Source: Rodentolepis nana
Taxonomy: Eukaryota > Platyhelminthes > Cestoda > Cyclophyllidea > Hymenolepididae
NCBI GenBank assembly: GCA_900617975.1
Contig: UZAE01000365.1
Span: 1 to 25,153 of the forward strand
Length of the DNA: 25,153 nt
Direction of reading: 5' to 3'
A model generated the notes under the pieces. The model was not told where the DNA came from. It saw only the letters and a program-made list of their open reading frames with translations, and made no database searches. Every line of letters starts with the position of its first letter. The stretch's first letter is position 1. The translations under genes and the position numbers were made by a program. Positions 1-8,139 of this stretch are shown here, one piece after another.

Positions 1-61
1 TGGACCACAGTGATTTCGAAATTTAATCTTAGATTTGAGTTAAAATAAACACCGCAATACT
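1..61. repeat. Interspersed repeat, copy 1 (cut by window edge)
   Basis: This stretch matches 10560-10620 at 57 of 61 positions by eye, in the same orientation. Similarity stops sharply after ..CAATACT in both copies, so that is one true edge of the repeat. The other edge may lie outside the window. It holds no ORF. The family is not recognised; AATAAA-like runs inside it would fit a transposon 3' region, but that is inference. Confidence 0.75.
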
Positions 62-377
62 CAATCCGACTGGCCCAGTCAGGCAAAATGGTCAACAAGT
101 GAAAATTCCTAAAATTACTAGTCCAATTGACTATTTTGCTATACGAATTCAAATAATTTGGAGAGAGTTGCATATTGAAGAGGCGATGCTGATGAATATT
201 GTATAATTCAGCGTGAAAAGCGGGTATAACTCCTTTAACTGCCTTGTCTTGTCCCTTTCTCCACTCACCCTACCTCCCATGCAATCCTCCATTCCATGCC
301 TCTTTTCGCCATCAGAAAACGCAATCTGGTCTTATACAGAAAGCCATAGAACAAAGAATTACAAATCGATGACAAAC
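62..377. other. Gene-free stretch
   Basis: AT-rich DNA with no convincing coding sequence. A 60-codon frame at 213-395 shows no domain and runs into the minisatellite. A short palindrome, GACTGgcCCAGTC, sits at about 67-80. Confidence 0.5.
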
Positions 378-767
378 CAAAAAGCCTCTCTCTAACCCAG
401 AACCCATTAGCAGACACTGATGTAGTGTGTTGCACCCAATTGCGACCCATTAGCAGACATTGATGTAGTGTGTTACACCCAACTCCTCGACGTCTCCCCA
501 TGAACCCATTAGCAGACACTGATGTAGTTTGTTTCCCAACTGCTCGACTTCAGACACCAAAAAGCCTCAGCAGACATTGATGTAGTGTGTCGCACCCAAC
601 TGCTCGACGTCAGACTCTCCCCATGAACCCATTAGCAGACCCAAAAAGCCTCTCTCTACCCATGAACCCATTAGCAGACACTTCTCTCCCCATGAACCCA
701 TTAGCAGACGTTGATGTAGTGTACTCCCCATGAACCCATTAGCAGACACTGATGTAGTTTGTTTCCC
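378..767. repeat. Degenerate minisatellite with CCATTAGCAGAC core
   Basis: The core (C)CCATTAGCAGAC or a shortened form occurs eight times (near 403, 446, 503, 568, 628, 665, 695 and 735). It is usually followed by a (C/T)TGATGTAGTGTGTT-type segment and preceded by CCCCATGAA. Spacing is irregular (about 30 to 65 bp) because units lack different parts: some carry CACCCAACTGCTCGACGTC, others AAAAAGCCTCTCTCT. ORFs read from the minus strand (repeating SANGFMG) only reflect the repeat. The array ends where RNase H-like LINE sequence begins, so it may lie within or beside the LINE. Confidence 0.85.
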
Positions 768-780
768 CGCTCACTGGCCC

Positions 781-1475
781 TTGAGACAATCAATGAACTA
801 TCCTGCAGATCAATGGCTCCAAGTCTTCGCTGATGAGTCATACATATAAAACCAAGCAAACATTGGTGCAGGTGTCTTTTCAAAACTCTTCTCTTTCTAC
901 GCAGCAGTGGGACACAATAGATCCGCTTTCGAAGGAGAAATAGAGACCATTAGGATAACACTATGCCAATTATGTTGCCTGGATACGAAATTCACCAAAG
1001 CGGTGATACTTTCGGCCTCACAGTCAGCAATAAACTCAATTGGAAACAGAGGGACACCCTAAACAGCTGAGATAAAGGAATGTAGAAAAGTCAATCACCT
1101 GCAGAGAGAGAAAAACAAAATAGTGGTCCTACAATGGATTCCTGGTCACTGTTGCATTGAAGGCAATGAGTTTGCTGACACGCTTGCCAAGAAGGTGACA
1201 ACGATTTTGCAATGCATGGACCGGCCAATGTCTTTCCACACAATGAAGGCCTTAATCAGAAGAGAATTCCAGACCTCAAGAAGCAACGAACTCAAAGCTC
1301 GAACAAAGGTGAAACAGTGGACAGTGGCATTTTCTGACATATCCGACTGGCCAAGAATCGAAGCCGTTGCTGAGTTTAGACTACGTACCACCTGATTCGG
1401 TGTCCAGTCCTAAAAACAACGACGGAAAGCCAGAGATACTGGGAATCAAGAAGACGGCTAATGAACTGCTATTAA
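781..1475 (+). pseudogene. LINE ORF2 remnant: RNase H domain and C-terminus
   Basis: In one frame from 781 the translation has the landmarks of the RNase HI domain found at the end of some non-LTR retrotransposon ORF2 proteins: QVFADES (family TDGS-type first Asp), FEGEIETI (catalytic Glu), ILSASQSA (family SDSQ, here the Asp is Ala), and WIPGHCCIEGNEFADTLAK with its last Asp. Stops interrupt it at 847-849 and 1060-1062. After EFRLRT near 1390 the frame changes and reads YHLIRCPVL then RYWESRRRLMN to TAA at 1473-1475, the usual ending of such ORFs. The segment between, where a Cys/His-rich region is expected, is deleted. It is a dead 5'-truncated copy; the exact clade is uncertain. Confidence 0.85.
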
Positions 1476-1500
1476 TGTACCCCCCCCCACCATTGGGGGA

Positions 1501-1564
1501 AGCTGAAGTCAAAATTTGAGGGCTAATGATAAATATCACAAAGCCTGCCATTTGAAATAATAAT
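1501..1564 (+). mobile_element. 3' tail of the LINE remnant
   Basis: This segment lies 25 bp past the LINE stop codon and ends in AAATAATAAT. It closely matches the 3' tail of the SINE-like copy at 24322-24649, sharing GAAGTCAA, GGGCTAATGATAA, ATATCA/GTATCA, GCCTG and CATTTGA blocks in order. A shared 3' end is typical of SINEs mobilised by a partner LINE. A run of ten C precedes it near 1481. Confidence 0.75.
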
Positions 1565-1655
1565 ACCTCTTTTTGCTATCTTCCTAGTGTCTTTACTCAG
1601 ATGCTTGCCCATAAGTAATATTTTTCCTCACAAATGCACAATAATACGTACTTGC

Positions 1656-1674
1656 AATAATAATAATAATAATG
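1656..1674. repeat. (AAT)n microsatellite
   Basis: Six consecutive AAT units in otherwise AT-rich DNA. No function is implied. Confidence 0.9.
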
Positions 1675-1736
1675 ACAATAAATAACTTTTGTGAATCTGA
1701 CGCCTATCACAATACTTAAATTCACAATGGCACTAT

Positions 1737-2010
1737 ATTATTTATTTATTTATATCAAACGGCTTCACAGAGGGAAAGGAACATCAAAATGAAAAATGTC
1801 GAGAGGAAGGGCACTGAAGAGTGCTTCAACGTCGAGGGTTGCAGATTTAAGAAAAATGTGATGTTGTACAGTGGAAGTGGTCGAAAATGTCATACAGTGG
1901 GGTCATGGGAGTTTGAAGTCAGAAGTCAGCTGCCGATTAATAGACTTTTTTGCCGTATGAGTGTACGTTGCCCATGGTGCACCACGTGGAGGTAAGTCTA
2001 TCACACAACC
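1737..2010 (-). mobile_element. SINE-like element copy A, with target-site duplication
   Basis: Read on the minus strand this is the same element as 24322-24649: it starts GGGTTGTGTGATAGACTTACC and passes through GTGGTGCACC, CATACGGCAAAAAAGTC and TTTGATGTTCCTT. It ends in TTTGATATAAATAAATAAAT. It is shorter than the full copy because about 50 bp before the tail (the GAAGTCAA..CCTGTC block) is missing. The flanks repeat: CACAATGGCACTAT at 1723-1736 and CACAATAGCACTAT at 2011-2024, one mismatch in 14. That marks target-primed insertion and fixes both ends. No protein is encoded; a 68-codon frame at 1789 lies inside and is accidental. Confidence 0.88.
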
Positions 2011-2024
2011 CACAATAGCACTAT

Positions 2025-2293
2025 TTTATTACACCGCAAATGAGAGTTGTATTGGGTTGATAAAATTATTTATTAACATGCTATTGTCAATATAAAATAT
2101 TTATATTTCCTTTAATTTTTTGGAATCGGTTTTAACTCCAATCGATAAATCCGGATAGGTTGTAACCTTTGCGAATCACATCTCCATAGTTTTAGGCGCT
2201 TTGTCGTAGGAGTCTTTCTTCGATGCTAATTGGGGACATTGTCTACTGGAGAGGGGCTTCTAAAGTCCACAGTGGCATTTCCCCGGTGGCAAG
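2025..2293. other. Gene-free stretch before the 2294 exon
   Basis: AT-rich up to about 2200, then GC-richer. An in-frame TAA and a possible acceptor (CCACAG at about 2267-2272) lie just upstream of the ATG at 2294. Coding sequence might therefore start at the acceptor rather than at the ATG. Confidence 0.4.
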
Positions 2294-2758
2294 ATGGAGA
2301 GCAATGAATTCCATGTCCACTGCTTGATAGGGGAGTTGAAGGAGGAGCTCTCCTTTAACATGTCCTCCCATATCAGGGAGGACCTATGTGTCTCCATCTC
2401 ACACGCCTCAAGGGATGTCTGTGCCTACTTTGTGGAGGCTGCATCTGCCAAAGTGGCTTTCAAACCTGCCAAGAGATATGAAATAAAGGTTAGTGAGTTG
2501 ACCCACCATGCAACTTCTCTTGCAATCTGAAGAAGTGAACAATAGAAAATAAGGGAAAGAGAGTTGGCACTTTCCAGATGACACTAATATATCCGATGTA
2601 GTCCAAATCATGTCAACTACGTACATTGCATCAGTTGGAGGTTAGGGAGAAGAAGGGCAGAGATCCTAGTTGCAGGTGAACGTGGATTCGGAACTTTCCA
2701 AAAAATATGTTGAATCATCAGCTGGTGGTGCAACCCTGAAGCAAAATTTACAAAGTGG
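2294..2758 (+). CDS. Two exons of an unrecognised gene
   Basis: Exon 1 (2294-2488, 65 codons) ends at a donor, AAG then GTTAGTG. Exon 2 (2676-2758) follows an acceptor, TAGTTGCAG, and ends at GG then GTAAAT. Phases agree (0 into exon 2, 2 out of it). The joined 92 codons are hydrophilic, probably helical, and include ELKEELSFNM and SAGGATLKQNLQ. The GC level is higher than the surroundings, as for coding DNA. I do not recognise the family. A decayed duplicate of exon 1 at about 3240-3412 supports exon 1 being a real old exon. RhoGAP exons downstream on the same strand (4107-4702) might belong to the same former gene, for example a BAR-RhoGAP type protein, but this is speculation. Later exons are not found. 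Confidence 0.5.
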
Positions 2759-3239
2759 GTAAATTATTGCTTTGGTTCCTATTATTCCACCTGTAGAGTT
2801 ACCGTTTTGGAAACGTTTCAATAAAGTGAAAGTGATCGCCTTCAAATTGAAATATTCCCAGCGTCAACGCCACTGGATCTGCAGTTTTTTTTCATAATCA
2901 CCACTGTACAATACACAATTTTGACTCGAATAAACTGAAATAGTGCGAGGTGTAGTCTTCTCAGCTAATCGCATATTAATATTCATTCAAATTACGTTAA
3001 AGCTATTCCACATACGAATCGTATTTGCTATAATATCAAAATCCAATAATCGCTTTTCTCACAAGAAGTCTATCCTGGAGCAATTTTGACTAATTCTAGT
3101 AGCCTTAACAAACCAGGATACTTTGCCAACAACATTCCTGTGGATAGCGCATGACTCGTTTGTGTAGCAATCTGCTACAAAAGTACTTCAAAATCACCTT
3201 TGCGTGCATTTGTCACTTTTTTTTGTGGATTGGCAGCTG
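2759..3239. other. Gene-free stretch with a small hairpin
   Basis: Intron-like or intergenic AT-rich DNA. The only structure noted is the 17-base hairpin GTAGCAATCTGCTACAA at 3164-3180, which recurs at 22804-22820. Confidence 0.5.
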
Positions 3240-3412
3240 ACGAGGCGCTTCCACAGCTCACATTGCCAGGATGGCTCTCAATAAATTCTGAGACAATTGC
3301 CTGACAAGGAAGCCAAACGAAGACCTCTCATTTGATTTTGCCTAACATATCTGGAGGTCCTATATGCATTCGTTCCACACACCCCAATGAGTATGCTTAC
3401 ATGCTCTGCTAC
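3240..3412 (+). pseudogene. Decayed duplicate of the 2294 exon
   Basis: Aligning by eye with 2265-2440, the order of matching blocks is kept: CCACAG, CCAGGATGG against GCAAGATGG, CTCTCATTTGATTTTGCC against CTCTCCTTTAACATGTCC, then CATATC and GGAGGTCCTAT against GGAGGACCTAT. In the matching frame CLTRKPNEDLSFDFA aligns with CLIGELKEELSFNMS, but two stop codons (TAA and TGA) break it. It shows a local duplication about 0.95 kb away in direct orientation, followed by decay. Confidence 0.65.
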
Positions 3413-3549
3413 CATTCAGTATGTCAGACAAATGGCCAATGTGAATCCAACCTGCATTAGACACAGGCATTCCGAGGGAATTGCTAAAGCTGTCTTGTCA
3501 TTAATTCATACAACTTGGACTGCCACGTCTTGTAAAGGAAATGCTGGGA

Positions 3550-4032
3550 TTATTGGCCAACTTCATTTTGTCGGACGCTCTCCAGGTTTCGTTTAATGAT
3601 AGCACGAACCACTTCTACCGATCTTGCGTACTTCAAGCTTGGATATGCCTTGAAATCCTCGCTAAAATCTGGACTATTTTCAAGATAATCTTCTATGTAT
3701 GCTCCGCTGTGTTGTGAAGATGATGGAAATTCCTAAATTAACTCAGCCTTCAACCAGGGCCAGTAGTGCAGCATCAATTCTAGTAACTAAAAAGCAGGGA
3801 GAAATTTAGAATCACCAAATGATCGGCCACTAGAAGAAACAACATTACTTACCACATTGAATTTCGCCTCACTTCGAGAATCCGCATTATATAAACACGA
3901 CCCAAAACAAATTGCGATGCAATTAGAGCTACAATAGTTCTCGTTTTCGAGTGCCACTATCCGTCGGAGGTGATGGAAGAGGGAATATAGAATACAAATT
4001 GAAATTGTTCGATTCGCTTGTGACTCCAACAT
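3550..4032 (-). pseudogene. RhoGAP-domain C-terminal fragment, minus copy
   Basis: RhoGAP domains stimulate GTP hydrolysis by Rho-family GTPases. The upper exon (about 4032 down to 3853) contains ILYSLFHHLRRIVALENENY then CSSNCIAICFGSCL, matching the family pattern of a HLxxV helix followed by NKM..NLAIVFGPxL. It ends at a consensus donor, GTG then GTAAGT. The lower exon (3732-3550, 61 codons) starts after TAATTTAG in phase 0, encodes the C-terminal tail with PDFSEDFKAY and SLKYARSVEVV, and ends at TAA 3550-3552. The arginine-finger half of the domain is missing upstream on this strand, so the copy is 5'-truncated. It faces a second copy at 4107-4702. Confidence 0.7.
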
Positions 4033-4106
4033 CGTAAGTTGTTTACTTCGTCTTTATAATTGAAGCTCTAACTCTGTTGATAACCTAAGACTTGCCTTTA
4101 TTTTAG

Positions 4107-4702
4107 TCTGTTCTCAATCCTCATTCCATGCTTTCTCTACCCACATGGAATGGTATTAGAGCTTTGACTGGGGTCTTCAAAGCGTTTCTTCGTCGTCTGG
4201 CGGAGCCTATCTGCGATCCTACATCGTGTGCACAACTAGCCGACACACTTTCCGAAGAAACGGAAGAAATGAGCAAATCTTCCCTTTTCACAAATCTTAA
4301 GAATATTCGCTTGAATCTAATTAAGGTAATGTTTATTAGTTTGTTGTGAAAATGGAACCAGTTAAGTGCGAATTTTTAATACGTACGTATAATATATGAC
4401 CTTGAATGGCTTCTTCTTCCTACTTAAGTTATTTGTCATGATTGTCCATATTTCCCCCATTCAACTCAACTGTTAGTGAGATCTATAATATTTCCCTTCT
4501 ACAGGACCGCTCTGCGACATCGATAAATTGCAATTACGCTTTGCAATCTTAGATTTCCTCTTCAATCACCTCCTACATTGAAGATTTCCTTGAAAACGGC
4601 CCAGACTTTAGCGAGGATTTCAAGGCATATGCTAGCTTGAAGTACGCAAGATCGGCAGAAGAGGTTCTTGGTATCGTTAAAAGAATCTTGGAGAGCGTCT
4701 GA
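4107..4702 (+). pseudogene. RhoGAP-domain fragment, plus copy with internal deletion
   Basis: Exon 1 (4107-4325) follows acceptor TTATTTTAG and encodes IRALTGVFKAFLRRLAEPI, matching the RhoGAP segment usually read as VASLLKLFLRELPEPL. It ends at AAG then GTAATG. Exon 2 starts at 4505 after CTTCTACAG. In phase 0 it has a TAG at 4550-4552 and then reads SYIEDFLENGPDFSEDF to TGA at 4700-4702. In another frame the same exon gives LDFLFNHL, the RhoGAP helix seen in the minus copy. The region between that helix and the tail exon, including the NLAI.FG block, is deleted. The stop at 4700 is a CGA-to-TGA change relative to the minus copy, seven codons early. The copy is clearly broken. Confidence 0.7.
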
Positions 4703-4751
4703 CAAGATGAAGTTGGCCAATGATCTCAACATTTTCTTATAAAAGACTCTT

Positions 4752-4817
4752 CCCCCGCCCCGCCCCCCACCCCCACCCCCACCCCCTCCGCCATCATCCC
4801 CACCTCCACTTCCCCTG
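4752..4817. repeat. C-rich tract
   Basis: Seven or more runs of four to six C are separated by single G or A, then by CT-rich sequence. The opposite strand has the run pattern of a G-quadruplex former. It starts 50 bp after the RhoGAP copy's stop and ends before the AATAAA signals. Confidence 0.85.
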
Positions 4818-4841
4818 ACACTTGTACAGTTTTGAATTTGA

Positions 4842-4851
4842 AATAAATAAA
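4842..4851 (+). terminator. Candidate polyadenylation signals
   Basis: Two overlapping AATAAA hexamers lie about 140 bp after the stop of the plus-strand RhoGAP copy, followed by a T-rich stretch. The placement fits a 3' end of the ancestral gene. Confidence 0.45.
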
Positions 4852-6786
4852 TTTTTTCCTACTTCTTTCTCTTAAGCGTAAACTACTTAATCGACCTTAG
4901 CGAGTTGTCGTGGATAAAATTGTTGGATGTCAGACGGGTGTTGAACCTGGAGAACATTGGGCCAACGATATTTTCTATTCCTTATCCTAAACTCTCAAGG
5001 TAGCGTAATATCGTGTTTATCAAGATATATCACAAAGTTGAGGCCAAACCATCTTTTAAAGATTTTAGGAAATAAAATTAAGCCAATCGACTTATTATGT
5101 CAGTGTCTCTTCTGTTAATGAATCGTTCAGAAATATTGAGTGCCATAGCTTTCCGTAATGAAAACGTCCTCTTTAAAATTGAAGTAATCGAATGCAAGTC
5201 TAGCGGGTTCAATACCACACCGTTGATGTTTTAAACACGTGATGACTATTTCCAGGACTGTATGCGCCTGTTTGCACTGACTGTCGACGACAGTAACTTT
5301 GAAAAAAGGAGTTCGAGCTCATTCCTTCGAGCGTAAACCTTCGGCGCACACTAACCGTAGACGGCATATGATTTGCTAAGTGCTTCAGTCACTTTAGGAT
5401 AGCAAATATGCGAAATAAAATTAATTCAAAAATTTCGTCTATTTATACTCCTTTATTGTCAAAGCAGTAATTTATTGAATCCATCTTAGTACTGCGTAAA
5501 CAAGTCTGATAAGATATGCACTTGGAAACTTACCAACTTAGCAAAAAGAATTGAATTAACGAATTTATTTGTGTATGAACGAAATTAGTAAAAGTGGCAC
5601 CGATGAATATACTCTTATTAGGCCATTATGAGCAATGAGTAAAAGTGAAAACAGTGTTGTGCTATTTTTACTTTACGAAGTTAAAGTACCTTTCACATTT
5701 TCATCATAAGGAAATGCGCAGGGACACAAATCAATGGATTAATAACCGTTTGGCTGTGAAAATGAATTCACAGCTTCAATCCACCCCTTTACTGTGATCC
5801 GAATATGGGAGCTTGATACATCATTGTACTTTTTACCATCTCTGCGTTTATTTAATAGGTACAAGTTTAAACAACGCGAAATAGTTGTATATAGTCATTC
5901 TAAGTAATTTAATTTTGACACCTAGGAGTGAATATGCAACATAAAAATATCAAGCCAACCCGATAGCGCAGCTAGGAATTAAGCAAAATTGAAACTTTGC
6001 AAGAAGCTGGCACATATGAGCCTTCATTTAATAGAGGTGCAATCACAATACATTTTCAGCATACTTCCAAAATATAATGTGAAAATCAGCAAATTTACCC
6101 TAATAATGGAATGAATCAATCAAATCTCGGATTTTTGGTTCGAATTACAAAGAGTGCGTTAAAGATGTAAGAAGTTTTTTCCTTGGATCTATTGAAAGTA
6201 AAAATGATCCTCAAAAACCAAATTGGGGTGAGAGATATTTGGCTTCCAATAGCATTATTGGTGAGGGAAATTAAAGATTAAAAAAACGGACATTTTGACA
6301 AGAAAATGGGAAATAGGTTTATTACCTTCCTCTATTGTTCAACGGATCTTCTTGGCTTGAGACACTTACTATCGTCTGGATTAAATGCCTACTAGTTTTG
6401 ATTAACTTCAATTGATGCTGAATTGAGGTTTTTGCCATTGGATTATGGGAAGTGCGATAAACTTACAAATTTATGAGCACATTGAATGAAAATTTCATCT
6501 ACCGGCGTTGCAAACCGGGTGGTCAGACATTGCAGATGTAGTCTAATTATCCATATCCCACCGTTTGTAAAATAAATAAACCAGCATTGATTATTGTGCA
6601 ATTGATAGAAGTCAAGTGATTTAAATACTCATTCTTGGTTGAAGAGAAAGTAGTGTGAAGAAACTGGTGTTAAGTCGTCCTCTTGTGGCTAATATCAGTT
6701 TAAATTGGAATAGATATTGGCTATGTCTCTAATGCCTAAAACAGCTCTTTCAAATGTTATAATATGTCCTTGTTTTTTTTCCACAG
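4852..6786. other. Gene-free stretch
   Basis: AT-rich throughout with stops in all frames and no ORF of note. A slightly GC-richer patch at about 5220-5400 shows no recognisable coding sequence. A (GGTTCAATACC) B-box-like string near 5207-5218 has no A box. Confidence 0.5.
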
Positions 6787-7000
6787 AAATCCATGAGATT
6801 CAGAAGGGCTCAAAATAGAACTTATGTAATTAAGAAAGGAAGAAATCAGCCTCCACAACAAACCCTCGTAAGTTCAACCGTCGTACCTCAATTTAATTTA
6901 CTTCCCTATAAGTGCATACTGGCTTTATTCAATGAAAGAAATAAAAATGGCCAAACCATTAAAACCCTCGTTGAAGAGTTGGCTAGTTTGAATTTAAGAG
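6787..7000 (+). CDS. Candidate internal exon, unrecognised
   Basis: A polypyrimidine tract and CCACAG precede 6787. The open frame then runs 71 codons from AAA TCC ATG. It is strongly basic at the start (RFRRAQNRTYVIKKGRNQPP) and mixed later (TIKTLVEELASLNL). There are two possible donors: a consensus GTAAGT at 6868, giving an 81-bp phase-0 exon, or GTACAT at 7001. No partner exon was found on either side, and no family is recognised. It may be a true exon of a gene with distant exons or an accidental frame. Confidence 0.3.
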
Positions 7001-7848
7001 GTACATAAACGATTGGATATTTATTTTCGGTTATCTTTCGGGAAATTGATTTAGGAGAAATTAAGAGACGTAGTTCATCTGAGGGTTATGTAAAACTCGC
7101 TTAGATAAATTAATTATCAGTATCTCATGGCTTTTTCATGACTTTTACAGTATTGGTACTTGACATTTTAAGAGTTGAATAAAATACAAAAGATTAGTAG
7201 AACCGAGAACGCATTTAAAAGTAAGATCAATGCGTGAGTAAACAATAGCAGTTATCCTATTGTTTACTAACAGTTGGATTCCAAAGCCCCTTATTCGCGA
7301 AAGAAAACATTCTAATTATATACTCAGCCAAAATATCCATTTTATTATGAATACTATGCCGTGATATTATATTTTCACTCTGAAATTATGTGACTTAACT
7401 TGACTTGTTTGCAGAAAAAACGGAATTTCCGCCTTGATTGACGTCCACCTCAAAGGGAAGAGATTTCAAAAATATGAGTCAATCCTATTATCAGGTTTAT
7501 AATCATATTTTTCAGCTCTAGAGCAGAAAAGCAATACGTCCACCATTGTCAGTAGCGCAAAACCGAAATGGAAATGAACTCTCTGGTCACGGTAGCATTT
7601 GCATGTCACTGCATGTCGATGTAATAACAGAAAAGCAGCCTTTCACGTAGAGCAGATTAAGTGGGAAGAGGGTAAGAGACTGCGATAGACAGCTTGGTTT
7701 TTCTGCGTTTGGGCTTACTTCCCATTAAAAGATTGGGATACTCACAATCAGCGTTAGAATGGTGAATATTATCAATTTCACTCATATGAACCCGAATTAA
7801 CTTGTCAGCTTCCAAACAATTTTATTAACGACCAGTTACATTGTCCTA
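7001..7848. other. Gene-free stretch
   Basis: AT-rich with no ORF that looks coding on either strand and no clear repeat. Confidence 0.5.
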
Positions 7849-8139
7849 TTAATTGTATGCAAATATGATTAGGTTTGAAGCTCTTGGCTTTGCAATTTGT
7901 CCAGTTATCACCTCTAACAGCAATGTGGACTGATGAAATATTTGTAAGGGTTGCAACAAAATTATAGTAGATTCTTCCATTCCTCGAAGTTCCCTTTTTT
8001 GTAATTCCTCTTCGAGGTACAAAATATAACCATTAACAAGACCATCAAACTCCAATTGAAACGTTGCATCCAAAATGTTGAGTGCGCAAAGACGGCGTTG
8101 CTCGAAGAAGTCCCTTTCAATTGTTTTTTTGAAGGCCAT
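7849..8139 (-). CDS. Unrecognised 96-residue ORF, possibly an exon
   Basis: The frame starts at ATG 8137-8139 with an in-frame TGA about ten codons upstream, so this ATG is the earliest start. The product looks protein-like rather than random: a basic start (FKKTIERDFFEQRR), then leucine- and glutamate-rich probable helices (YLEEELQKRELRGMEES, LLQPLQIF). A donor-like GAG then GTGATA near 7906 could end an exon earlier. I do not recognise a family. It has no membrane segment or signal peptide. Confidence 0.35.
   Translation of the reverse strand: MAFKKTIERDFFEQRRLCALNILDATFQLEFDGLVNGYILYLEEELQKRELRGMEESTIILLQPLQIFHQSTLLLEVITGQIAKPRASNLIIFAYN

Noticed and set aside
265..883. Minus-strand ORFs rich in SANGFMG and LHQCLLMG
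   Set aside because: They are translations of the minisatellite; the periodic peptide follows from the DNA repeat.
1789..1995. 68-codon plus-strand ORF
   Set aside because: It lies wholly inside SINE-like copy A, on the antisense strand, and has no conserved reading frame in copy B.
4128..4130. ATG as the start of a RhoGAP gene
   Set aside because: The reading frame is open seven codons upstream to a good acceptor, so this is an internal Met of an exon.
5207..5218. B-box-like GGTTCAATACC
   Set aside because: No A box upstream and no tRNA fold.
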